Below are positions 51,314-59,037 of a DNA stretch of 64,000 nucleotides, piece by piece. Source of the stretch: Pseudomonas sp. GTDB taxonomy: Bacteria; Pseudomonadota; Gammaproteobacteria; Pseudomonadales; Pseudomonadaceae. The DNA lies in assembly GCF_017744435.1 (NCBI RefSeq), contig NZ_JAGIBG010000020.1, positions 1 to 64,000 on the forward strand, given 5' to 3'. The stretch's first letter is position 1. Every line of letters starts with the position of its first letter. The notes under the pieces were generated by a model. It had not been told where the DNA came from and searched no databases. It saw only the letters and a program-made list of their open reading frames with translations. The translations under genes were made by a program, and so were the position numbers.

Positions 51314-52387
51314 ATGACTGACATGCGTCGTTGGATCGGCTGGGGCGCTGCGCTGCTGATCGCCGTGCTGCTCTACAGCCTGCACAACATTCTCACACCC
51401 TTCCTGGTCGGCATCTTGCTGGCCTACCTGGCCGACCCGCTGGTCGACCGTCTGGAGCGCGTTGGCCTGTCGCGTACCTGGGGAGTGGTGGTGGTATTCG
51501 GCCTGTTCACCCTGGTGCTGATGGCCTTGCTGTTGGTATTGGTGCCGCTGCTGGCCAAACAGTTGCTGCGCCTGTATGAGCTGGCGCCGCAGATGCTCGA
51601 CTGGCTCGAGCATGTGGCACTGCCCTGGGTGCAGGGCCGCCTGGGCCTGGCCGATGGCTTCTGGAAGTTCGACAAGATAAAGGCTGCCATTGGCGCACAC
51701 ATGGGCCAGACCACCGACATCGTCGGTATGCTGCTGTCCCATGCCACTGCCTCGAGCCTGGCGCTGATCGCCTGGCTGGCCAACATGGTGCTGATCCCGG
51801 TAGTGGGCTTCTATCTGCTGCGTGACTGGGACCTGATGATGGCCAAGCTGCGTGGCCTGCTGCCGCGTCAGCGCGAACCGCAGGTGGTGGGCCTGGCCGG
51901 TGAATGCCATGAGGTACTGGGGGCGTTCGTTCGCGGCCAACTGATGGTGATGCTCGCGCTGGGCGTCATCTATTCCGCCGGCCTGATGCTGGTCGGGCTC
52001 GAACTGGGCCTGCTGATCGGCATGCTCGCCGGGCTGGCGGCCATCGTGCCGTACATGGGTTTCATCATTGGCATCGGCGCGGCGCTGGTGGCCGGGTTGT
52101 TCCAGTTTGGTGGTGACCTGTACCCGATGCTTGGCATCGTTGCCGTGTTCATGGTCGGGCAGGCGCTGGAGGGCATGGTGCTGACCCCGCTGCTGGTGGG
52201 TGACCGTATCGGCCTGCATCCGGTGGCGGTGATCTTCGCCATCCTGGCCGGTGGCGAACTGTTCGGCTTTACCGGCGTGCTGCTGGCATTGCCGGTGGCG
52301 GCGGTGATCATGGTCCTGCTGCGACATGTGCATGATCTTTACAAGGAATCGGACATGTATGCCGGGGATGTCGACCCGGATTTGTGA
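51314..52387 (+). CDS. AI-2E (PerM-like) transporter family protein
   Basis: 357 residues, with about eight transmembrane helices and a soluble segment in the first third. Typical regions are LTPFLVGILLAYLADPLVDRLE and near the end LVGDRIGLHPVAVIFAILAGGELFGFTG. Named for PerM/TqsA, but substrates differ across the family. ATG 51314 has AAGGGG upstream; GTG 51305 and ATG 51323 are alternatives. It lies in the DUF2066-perM-hda cluster. Confidence 0.87.
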   Translation: MTDMRRWIGWGAALLIAVLLYSLHNILTPFLVGILLAYLADPLVDRLERVGLSRTWGVVVVFGLFTLVLMALLLVLVPLLAKQLLRLYELAPQMLDWLEHVALPWVQGRLGLADGFWKFDKIKAAIGAHMGQTTDIVGMLLSHATASSLALIAWLANMVLIPVVGFYLLRDWDLMMAKLRGLLPRQREPQVVGLAGECHEVLGAFVRGQLMVMLALGVIYSAGLMLVGLELGLLIGMLAGLAAIVPYMGFIIGIGAALVAGLFQFGGDLYPMLGIVAVFMVGQALEGMVLTPLLVGDRIGLHPVAVIFAILAGGELFGFTGVLLALPVAAVIMVLLRHVHDLYKESDMYAGDVDPDL

Positions 52388-52541
52388 CCCGAGGGCCGAG
52401 TTGCGTCTCCTCCGATGTGGCGCAACTCGTTGATTTTGCTTGCGCTATCCGCCTGCATGATTGTGCGCCCTGCAATGCGGGTATAGACTTTGCACATTGT
52501 TCACCAAAGGCCCCCTGCGGTCCTGACGACCGCCCGCGAGC

Positions 52542-53249
52542 ATGAAACCACCGATCCAGTTGCCCCTGGGTGTGCGCCTGCGCGATGACGCCACCTTCAT
52601 CAACTACTATCCGGGCGCCAATGCCGCGGCGTTGGGCTATGTCGAGCGGTTATGCGAAGCCGACGCCGGCTGGACCGAGAGCCTCATCTACCTGTGGGGC
52701 AAGCAGGGCGTGGGGCGCAGTCACCTGCTGCAGGCGGCCACCCATCGTTTCCAGCAGCGCGGCGAACCCGCCGTGTACTTGCCACTGGCGCAATTGCTCG
52801 ATCGCGGCGTGGAGCTGCTCGATTATCTGGCTCAATACGAACTGGTGTGCATCGACGACCTGCACGTGATCGCTGGCAAGGCAGACTGGGAAGAGGCGAT
52901 GTTCCATCTGTTCAACCGCTTGCGCGACAGCGGCCGGCGTCTGTTGCTGGCGGCCTCCGCGTCACCTCGCGAACTGCCGATCAAGCTGCCCGATCTCAAG
53001 TCGCGCCTGACTTTGGCGCTGGTCTTCCAGATGCGCGGCCTGTCCGACGAAGACAAGCTGCGAGCCCTGCAACTGCGTGCTTCGCGCCGCGGCCTGCACC
53101 TGACTGACGAAGTCGGCCATTTCATCCTGACCCGTGGCACGCGCAGCATGAGCGCGCTGTTCGACCTGCTCGAGCGCCTCGACCAAGCCTCATTGCAGGC
53201 TCAGCGCAAGCTGACCATCCCCTTCCTGAAGGAAACCCTCGGCTGGTAA
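52542..53249 (+). CDS. hda: DnaA regulatory inactivator Hda
   Basis: 235 residues. The N-terminal IQLPLGVRL is the beta-clamp-binding motif. The AAA+ part has a Walker A-like GKQGVGRSHLLQAA (with Arg in place of the lysine), Walker B VCIDDLHVI, and Arg in LKSRL. With the clamp it promotes hydrolysis of DnaA-ATP after replication starts. Conserved next to perM in pseudomonads. Between perM and hda (154 bp) I see no defined element. Confidence 0.92.
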   Translation: MKPPIQLPLGVRLRDDATFINYYPGANAAALGYVERLCEADAGWTESLIYLWGKQGVGRSHLLQAATHRFQQRGEPAVYLPLAQLLDRGVELLDYLAQYELVCIDDLHVIAGKADWEEAMFHLFNRLRDSGRRLLLAASASPRELPIKLPDLKSRLTLALVFQMRGLSDEDKLRALQLRASRRGLHLTDEVGHFILTRGTRSMSALFDLLERLDQASLQAQRKLTIPFLKETLGW

Positions 53250-53376
53250 GGCCTGCAAACACTGGGCTCTGAGGTGCAAAACGAAAAAGTCACATCTTTT
53301 TCGATAAAATTTGCAAATGGCCATGATAGAGGGCATAGTTTCACCCTTCTAAAGGATTACAGACACGGTCGTGCCC

Positions 53377-54015
53377 ATGCTGAAGCGCTTCGCACCCCTC
53401 GTGCCACTCGCACTCGTGACCCTGCTTTTTGGCTGCGCGGCCCACGGCCCGGATTCCCAGCCCCAGGATCACACTCCGATTGCCTCGCAATCGGCCAACA
53501 AGGTCAAGGCTTCGGCTTCGTCCGTTTTCGGCGAAGAAGAACAGGCCACTGAAGATGACCTGGAGGCCTTCTCCAGCAGCAAGCCTTATCAGCTCCCGGT
53601 GCTGGCTGACAGCATCCTCGAGCGTGGCATGTCGCTGATCGGCACCCGCTACCGCTTCGGTGGTACCTCGGAAGCCTCCGGTTTCGACTGCAGCGGTTTC
53701 ATCGGCTACCTGTTCCGCGAAGAGGCTGGCATGAACCTGCCGCGCTCGACCCGCGAAATGATCAACGTCGATGCGCCCAAGGTGGCCCGCAACAAGCTCA
53801 AGCCAGGCGATTTGCTGTTCTTCAGCACCAATGGCCGTGGCCGTGTCAGCCATGCGGGCATCTACCTGGGTGACAATCAGTTCATCCACTCCAGCAGCCG
53901 CCGCAGCGGTGGTGTGCGCATCGACAGTCTCGGTGATCGCTACTGGAGCAAGACCTTCATCGAAGCCAAGCGTGCCTTGGCCATGGCGCCGACTACCAAT
54001 ATCGCGCGCAACTGA
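53377..54015 (+). CDS. NlpC/P60 cell-wall hydrolase lipoprotein (copy 1)
   Basis: 212 residues. Lipoprotein signal MLKRFAPLVPLALVTLLFGC. The NlpC/P60 domain has Cys in SGFDCSGFIGYLF (the nucleophile), His in VSHAGIYLG and a third polar residue in FIHSSSRR. It would cleave peptide stems of peptidoglycan. A linker rich in Ser and acidic residues joins signal and domain. GTG 53371 is an alternative start. A paralogue follows within 136 bp. Confidence 0.9.
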   Translation: MLKRFAPLVPLALVTLLFGCAAHGPDSQPQDHTPIASQSANKVKASASSVFGEEEQATEDDLEAFSSSKPYQLPVLADSILERGMSLIGTRYRFGGTSEASGFDCSGFIGYLFREEAGMNLPRSTREMINVDAPKVARNKLKPGDLLFFSTNGRGRVSHAGIYLGDNQFIHSSSRRSGGVRIDSLGDRYWSKTFIEAKRALAMAPTTNIARN

Positions 54016-54150
54016 TATCAAAATGATATATCCTGCCGCGGCGGCGTAGCTGAAAAGCTCGCCGCCGTGCGCATTTACAGAAAGCGTCTAATCTAAATTC
54101 TCAACTCTTTTCGGCTGCGGCCGTTCGGTCTCAGACAGGAAGTTCTGGCC

Positions 54151-54684
54151 ATGGCGATGATGGCGCGCTTCGCATTCCTTTCTCTGGTGGCATTGCTTGC
54201 TGCCTGCTCCAGCCGTGCCCCGGCACCGGCCCCAGTGGTCCAACCCCGCATTACCTACAGCCAGCCCGAAGGCTCGCCGCTGGCTGACGACGTGCTGATG
54301 CGCGCGATCGGCCTGGTCGGCACACCGTATCGCTGGGGTGGCAATACACCGGATTCCGGGTTCGACTGCAGCGGCCTGATCGGCTACGTGTACCGCGATG
54401 CCGCGGGCATCAGCCTGCCGCGCTCGACGCGCGAGATGATCGTCATGCGCGCGCCGACCGTGAACATCGACTCACTGCAGTCGGGTGACCTGGTGTTCTT
54501 CGCCACTGGTGGCGGTTCACAGGTCAGCCATGCCGGCATCTACGTAGGGGAAGGGCGCTTCGTGCATGCGCCGCGCACGGGCGGTACGGTACGCCTGGAT
54601 TACCTGTCCAACAGCTATTGGTCCAAAGCCTACCTGCAGGCCAAGCGGGTCATCCCGCAAGGGCATCTGGCGCAGAACCCCTGA
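54151..54684 (+). CDS. NlpC/P60 cell-wall hydrolase lipoprotein (copy 2)
   Basis: 177 residues. Lipoprotein signal ends LVALLAAC. The domain repeats copy 1 closely: SGFDCSGLIGYVYRDAAGISLPRSTREM (Cys nucleophile), VSHAGIYVG (His), FVHAPRTGG. It lacks the long acidic linker of copy 1. AGGA precedes the ATG. It is a tandem duplicate; a GC-rich inverted repeat (GGCGGCG...CGCCGCC) lies in the gap between the two and may end the first transcript. Confidence 0.9.
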   Translation: MAMMARFAFLSLVALLAACSSRAPAPAPVVQPRITYSQPEGSPLADDVLMRAIGLVGTPYRWGGNTPDSGFDCSGLIGYVYRDAAGISLPRSTREMIVMRAPTVNIDSLQSGDLVFFATGGGSQVSHAGIYVGEGRFVHAPRTGGTVRLDYLSNSYWSKAYLQAKRVIPQGHLAQNP

Positions 54685-54780
54685 TTGCTCGCCCGCTGCG
54701 GCGACGACACACATATACCACTCCGCGTTGCTTGAGGGGCACCAGCATGTGCCTCCGATTGCAACGTTCTGGAGTGGGCC

Positions 54781-57327
54781 ATGAATACCGTCAATGAACG
54801 AATGATCCGCAGCCTGAGCGCACTGGATGCCGCGCGTCCGCTGGTGGGGCTGATAGATCAGATTATCGCGAACTTCCCTGACCTGCATGATCTGGCCAGT
54901 CAGCAGGCTGCACGGATCCTGCGCAGGCACACCGGCAAACAGATGGACCCGCGGTTCGTCTGGTGGCACCAGTTCAACAGCTCAAGCTCAAATGCGCGCA
55001 GCTTCACGGGCTGGCAGCACAGCGGGCCGCCACAGAAATCGATGGTGATGAGCGAACTGGTGATTGAGCGGTTCGACCTGTATTACCAGGACGCCGCCGA
55101 TGAACTCGATCAGCGAGGCGGCTTTTACCTGCAGGGCCCACATGCCGCGACCTACAATGAGCGTCATGAAGTGCGAATGCTCGGCAGCGAAGTGCAGAAG
55201 GATCTCTGGGCGCTGGACTTCGCAGTGCTCTACCGCGAGGCGATCGAGCGTTTCTGGTCAGCCAATGGCGAGCAGTTTCGTGTACTGGCTAAGGTCAACC
55301 TGCTTGGGCAAGTGACGGGCGCCTTGCTTAAAGGGCGGATCACGGCCGAGGACGCGCGGCATCTGCGCACCCTGGTGTCAGCTGAGCTGGCTGACATCAG
55401 CATGCCTTCCCTTGCCATGCTGCAGCGGCAAAGCGGTGATCATGCCTTGATCTTGAGCCGATACACATTCGGCGAGGGAGACCGGGGCTGCCTGTTCTCG
55501 ATGCAGGCACCGGGCGGCCGGTTCATCGCCTATCTGCCATGGGCAGACGAAGCGTTGAGAGGGTTCGACTCTGAGCTGGCGATGGCCGCTTGGTTGCGCG
55601 CGCAGCTGCAGGTCGCGGGTACGTTGGACAATTTCGCCATGGTGGCGCACAGCAACCCTCGTGACCGGTCGGCCAACCAGTTGATCAGAGTGCATCTGCA
55701 AGGCATCGCCGACAGCCGTTCGGATGAGGCCGGGCTGGTCGCGCTGTCACTGTTCAAGCGTGCGCTCGGCAGCGAGCTGTTTGCCTGGCTGGCTGACCAG
55801 GCTGTCGCGGAGCTGCGGCGTAATGGCAGGCTTCTGCAGGACAACGCCAGGCTGCGCAGGGCCATGTACAGTGGCTATCTGTCGGCCTTCCTCAACCTCT
55901 TCGGCAGTTTTGCCCCCTTCGGTTGGCCAATGACGCTGATCTTGCTCGGGGCCACGCTCGCCAAGGTCGGGTTGGACGTGGACACTGCGGTGCATGCCAC
56001 CGATGAGCAGGAACGCAAGAGCGCCTTGCGCTCGGCGATGCTGGAAAGTGTGTATGCGACCTTCAATATGGTGGATATCGGTTTCACCTCGATGTTCGCT
56101 TCACTGGCTTTTGAAGCCCCGCCTCATGAGGTGGGCGTCGACCTTGAAGAATGGCAGTCGGTAGAGTCGGCCAGCCTGGAGGTGGAAGACCGGGCAAGTA
56201 ATGCCTTGCCTGCTGGCGAGGTGGCCCACAGCGGCCGTTTGCGTGGTATTCAGGTCAGTCCGGATGGTAGCTGCTGGATCACCCTCAATCGCCTGACCTA
56301 TCGTGTGCGCTACAGTCACGAACTGGCGATCTGGCTGGTGGTGCCGGCGGACAACCCTTTTGCGTTTGTATCACTGCAGCCCGTGCGGCTGAATGCATCA
56401 GGTGAATGGGAGTTGTTGGCACCACCGCGACTATTGGGTGGTGCACCGCCGGAGGAGGGGGGGATACCCGTTGTACGCTCGGCGTTCTGGGATACCTACA
56501 CGGTCAATAACGGCGTCCGCAGTGCACGGTTGTCCGTCAATTCGTTGAAAAGGCAAAAGGCCCTGTTGGCACGATGGCCGGTCGCTGAGCTGCCCCGCGG
56601 GCAGGCACCGGACATCGATGCGCGCGGGCTGGATTGCGTGATGGCCGGCGGCCGGCCTTATTATTCTTATCGTTACGGGCGTGAGTACTTCAATAGCATG
56701 ATCGAGTACTACACCAGTGATGAGTCGCAGGTGAATGATGTGTTCCGTTCAGGCGTTTACAAATACGGTGATGAAGATGCCTACATTCACGATTTTGTCG
56801 ACAGCCTGGCATTGCTGCCCAAGAGTAACGAGGTCAGCCTCTACAGAGGGGGAAACCGTACTCGCAGTACCAGTGGCGAAAACTACCGGGCAGGTCAGCT
56901 TGGCGTTGGCAATGTGCTGGTCAATACAGATCTGACCTCGTTTACGGAAAACCCCTACAAGGTTGCCGAGTTTGCCTCGCTGCCTGACGCGCAGGTGTCC
57001 GGCGCGGTTTCCGACCGCTTCGATGACAGTTCGGTGGTGTTCGAACTGCCTGCCGGGCATTACCACGATGCGACACCGATCAGTGCATTTTCCCTGTACT
57101 GGGATGAGGCCGAGAGCCTGTTCCTGCCAGGTCACTACTTCCGTATAGAAGGGCTGGAGGAGGTCAAGGGCGAGCATTACCGCTTCATCAAGGTAACGCT
57201 CAGACAAATCACCAAGCCGGCGCTGGGCCCTGTCTACGACTTGCGCACAGGGCTGCTGTTCGACGAGTCGGGCTACCGTAGCCGCTTCAAGAGCGCTGCC
57301 GTGGTCGAGCGATTCTTCCCGGTATGA
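54781..57327 (+). CDS. Large DUF6543-like protein with C-terminal ADP-ribosyltransferase signature (probable toxin)
   Basis: 848 residues without signal peptide. The N-terminal half (about 1-460) resembles the dermonecrotic-toxin-like DUF6543 proteins common in pseudomonads, with a hydrophobic stretch at about 360-400 (FLNLFGSFAPFGWPMTLILL). The C-terminal part has the three marks of R-S-E mono-ADP-ribosyltransferases in order: R689 in VSLYRGGNR, S720 in LTSFTENPYKVAEF, and E776-A-E778 in WDEAESLFLPG. It would transfer ADP-ribose from NAD to a target protein. GGAG precedes the ATG. The codons near 56640-57000 include AGA and TTA, rare in neighbours, hinting at transfer. Target and export route unknown. 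Confidence 0.75.
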   Translation: MNTVNERMIRSLSALDAARPLVGLIDQIIANFPDLHDLASQQAARILRRHTGKQMDPRFVWWHQFNSSSSNARSFTGWQHSGPPQKSMVMSELVIERFDLYYQDAADELDQRGGFYLQGPHAATYNERHEVRMLGSEVQKDLWALDFAVLYREAIERFWSANGEQFRVLAKVNLLGQVTGALLKGRITAEDARHLRTLVSAELADISMPSLAMLQRQSGDHALILSRYTFGEGDRGCLFSMQAPGGRFIAYLPWADEALRGFDSELAMAAWLRAQLQVAGTLDNFAMVAHSNPRDRSANQLIRVHLQGIADSRSDEAGLVALSLFKRALGSELFAWLADQAVAELRRNGRLLQDNARLRRAMYSGYLSAFLNLFGSFAPFGWPMTLILLGATLAKVGLDVDTAVHATDEQERKSALRSAMLESVYATFNMVDIGFTSMFASLAFEAPPHEVGVDLEEWQSVESASLEVEDRASNALPAGEVAHSGRLRGIQVSPDGSCWITLNRLTYRVRYSHELAIWLVVPADNPFAFVSLQPVRLNASGEWELLAPPRLLGGAPPEEGGIPVVRSAFWDTYTVNNGVRSARLSVNSLKRQKALLARWPVAELPRGQAPDIDARGLDCVMAGGRPYYSYRYGREYFNSMIEYYTSDESQVNDVFRSGVYKYGDEDAYIHDFVDSLALLPKSNEVSLYRGGNRTRSTSGENYRAGQLGVGNVLVNTDLTSFTENPYKVAEFASLPDAQVSGAVSDRFDDSSVVFELPAGHYHDATPISAFSLYWDEAESLFLPGHYFRIEGLEEVKGEHYRFIKVTLRQITKPALGPVYDLRTGLLFDESGYRSRFKSAAVVERFFPV

Positions 57328-57339
57328 TGGCCGCCGGGT

Positions 57340-57918
57340 TCAGGCCTGCTTGAGCAGCAGTGCCACGCCCGGGAAGTACTGCCCCGTCTCGTTGTGCAGC
57401 TTGCGATAGGCGTACGGGAAGTACCAGGCAATGGCACAGGCCGTGTGCTTTTGCAGGTCGTCCACCAGATCCTGCAACTCTTCGGGACTGGCATGTTGGC
57501 CAACCTTCCAGGGGGTGATGAACAGGGCGCCTGCTTTCAGTTGGCTGGCATAGGCCTTGTGGCGGGCGAGGGCTGTCGCTTCCTGCAGCGCCGAGGCCAT
57601 GTCCAGCCGCGCGACTTTCGGCCAGCGCTGGCTGACGCTCAGGTACAGTGTTTCATCGGCGCTGCAGATCGACAGGTCGCAACGCCCCTCTTGTTCGCCT
57701 TCGTCACGCTGTTTCTTGCTGGTGAACTGCTGCAGCGCCGCCAGTTCGGCCTGCCAGGCAGCCGCAGCCAGCATGCCGATGTTGGCTTGGGTGCCGTGCC
57801 AGTAGGGAGCCTCGGCATCGCCGTTGAACTGGTTGAAGCGGTCGATGCAGTCGACCCAGCGTTCCAGTACGGGGCGAAGGAATTCCAGGTTCGGGTTGTT
57901 GATGATCTGGCCTTGCAT
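57340..57918 (-). CDS. Hypothetical protein, convergent with the probable ADP-ribosyltransferase
   Basis: 192 residues from ATG 57918 with AGGAG upstream; no signal peptide or membrane helix. I recognise no family. The middle has CDLSICSADETLYLSVSQRWPKVARLD and the end GVALLLKQA. Its stop is only 12 bp from that of the toxin-like gene. It could be an immunity partner, but immunity genes usually follow on the same strand, so this is a weak guess. A GTGATATCAC palindrome lies about 55 bp upstream of its start. Confidence 0.7.
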   Translation of the reverse strand: MQGQIINNPNLEFLRPVLERWVDCIDRFNQFNGDAEAPYWHGTQANIGMLAAAAWQAELAALQQFTSKKQRDEGEQEGRCDLSICSADETLYLSVSQRWPKVARLDMASALQEATALARHKAYASQLKAGALFITPWKVGQHASPEELQDLVDDLQKHTACAIAWYFPYAYRKLHNETGQYFPGVALLLKQA

Positions 57919-57971
57919 GCTGCGCACTCCTGTTATCGTTGTGATCGCGTTCAGCGCAAAATAATGGCTAT

Positions 57972-57989
57972 GTGATATCACTGTGATCA
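57972..57989. promoter_or_regulatory. Palindrome GTGATATCAC with adjacent TGTGATCA
   Basis: GTGATATCAC (57972-57981) is a perfect 10-bp palindrome, next to TGTGATCA (57982-57989). They lie between the 57918 gene and the B12 riboswitch, about 100 bp above the riboswitch. They could be an operator for the leftward gene or the cobalamin operon; unassigned. Confidence 0.3.
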
Positions 57990-58089
57990 GTGTGGCACAA
58001 CCTGGCAGATCGGCCATTGACCCAGGCCAGTTCTGCCGAAGTAAAAGGCCCCGTTCGATTGACGCTCCCGGTGCAACCCTCTAACCTTC

Positions 58090-58300
58090 GCGGCGTGTTT
58101 CAGGTGCCCTGCCAGCCCCGACTGGGCAGGGTGAAACTGGGAAGCCGGTGGTCGCCAGCATGGCGCGATTCCGGCGCTGCCCCCGCAACGGTAGGTGAGA
58201 AGCAGCTGCGCAGGGCCACTGGGTAAAAGCACCCGGGAAGGCGCGCAGGCTTGGGCCGAATGGCCCGCTCACGAGCCCGGAGACCGGCCTGATACTGCCA
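58090..58300 (+). ncRNA. Cobalamin (AdoCbl) riboswitch
   Basis: The leader carries the conserved parts of the class in order: TTTCAGGTGCCC near 58098, GGTGAAACTGGGAAGCCGGT near 58130-58150, CTGCCCCCGCAACGGTA (58177-58193), and GAGCCCGGAGACCGGCC (58273-58289). It precedes cobO and the whole cobalamin operon. Such elements lower expression when coenzyme B12 is plentiful, usually by hiding the ribosome binding site or by early termination. Confidence 0.95.
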
Positions 58301-58303
58301 ACG

Positions 58304-58322
58304 GCATCACGGAGGGTGATGC
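58304..58322 (+). promoter_or_regulatory. Hairpin presenting an SD and a start codon after the riboswitch
   Basis: GCATCAC-GGAGG-GTGATGC: a 7-bp stem with GGAGG in the loop and the ATG of a short reading frame (58319) in the descending arm. It could be the expression platform that controls translation starting here. It lies directly after the riboswitch. Confidence 0.5.
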
Positions 58323-58429
58323 GCGGTGCACCGTGGCTCCGCCCATGGCTCCTGCGCGTTCTCCGTCTGCCCGCCTATTACCTGTCGCCGCTGTTCACGT
58401 GGCGTCAGCCTGCGGAGAACCCTTCATGA
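58319..58429 (+). CDS. Putative 36-residue leader ORF coupled to cobO
   Basis: Begins MRGAPWLRPWLLRVLRLPAY and ends ...WRQPAENPS. GGAGG lies three bases upstream, a short spacing. Its TGA overlaps the cobO ATG (ATGA), the same junction used throughout this operon, so ribosomes could pass from it to cobO. I know no such family; the ORF may be real or a chance reading. Trp- and Leu-rich composition is odd. Confidence 0.35.
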   Translation: MRGAPWLRPWLLRVLRLPAYYLSPLFTWRQPAENPS

Positions 58430-59037
58430 GCGAATCCACCGAACGCGACGAACGCCACCTGGCGCGCATGCAGCGCAAGAAGGCGGTCATCGACGAGCGC
58501 ATTGCCAACTCCCCTAACGAATGCGGCCTGCTGCTGGTGCTCACCGGCAACGGCAAGGGCAAGAGCAGCTCGGCTTTCGGCATGCTTGCCCGCGCCTTGG
58601 GCCATGGCATGCAGTGCGGCGTGGTGCAGTTCATCAAGGGCCGCAACAGCACCGGCGAAGAGCTGTTCTTCCGCCGCTTCCCCGAGCAGGTGCGCTATCA
58701 CGTGATGGGCGAGGGCTTCACCTGGGAGACCCAGGACCGCCAACGCGACATCGCCGCCGCTGAAGCCGCCTGGGCGGTCTCGCGCCAGCTGCTGCAAGAC
58801 CCGAGCGTGCAGTTCGTGGTGCTCGATGAGCTGAACATCGCCCTCAAGCACGGCTACCTCGACCTCGACCAGGTGCTGAGTGACATCCAGGCACGGCCGC
58901 CGATGCAGCACGTGATCGTCACCGGCCGCGCAGCCAAGCCGGAAATGATCGAGCTGGCCGACACCGTCACCGAGATGGGCATGCTCAAGCATGCGTTCCA
59001 GGCCGGTATCCGCGCGCAGAAGGGCGTCGAACTGTGA
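58426..59037 (+). CDS. cobO: Corrinoid adenosyltransferase CobO (BtuR)
   Basis: 203 residues. It attaches the adenosyl group of ATP to cob(I)yrinic acid diamide and later intermediates. P-loop LVLTGNGKGKSSSAFGMLAR (residues about 37-56), then VVQFIKG and FVVLDELNIALKHGYL, all as in CobA/CobO. It is the first known gene of the operon after the riboswitch; the start has no strong ribosome binding site of its own, which suits coupling to the short ORF. Stop overlaps cobB (GTGA). Confidence 0.95.
   Translation: MSESTERDERHLARMQRKKAVIDERIANSPNECGLLLVLTGNGKGKSSSAFGMLARALGHGMQCGVVQFIKGRNSTGEELFFRRFPEQVRYHVMGEGFTWETQDRQRDIAAAEAAWAVSRQLLQDPSVQFVVLDELNIALKHGYLDLDQVLSDIQARPPMQHVIVTGRAAKPEMIELADTVTEMGMLKHAFQAGIRAQKGVEL

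Noticed and set aside
54016..54036. ATATCA/TGATAT repeats just after the first NlpC/P60 gene
   Set aside because: Short AT-rich symmetry right at a stop codon; more likely chance than a regulatory site.
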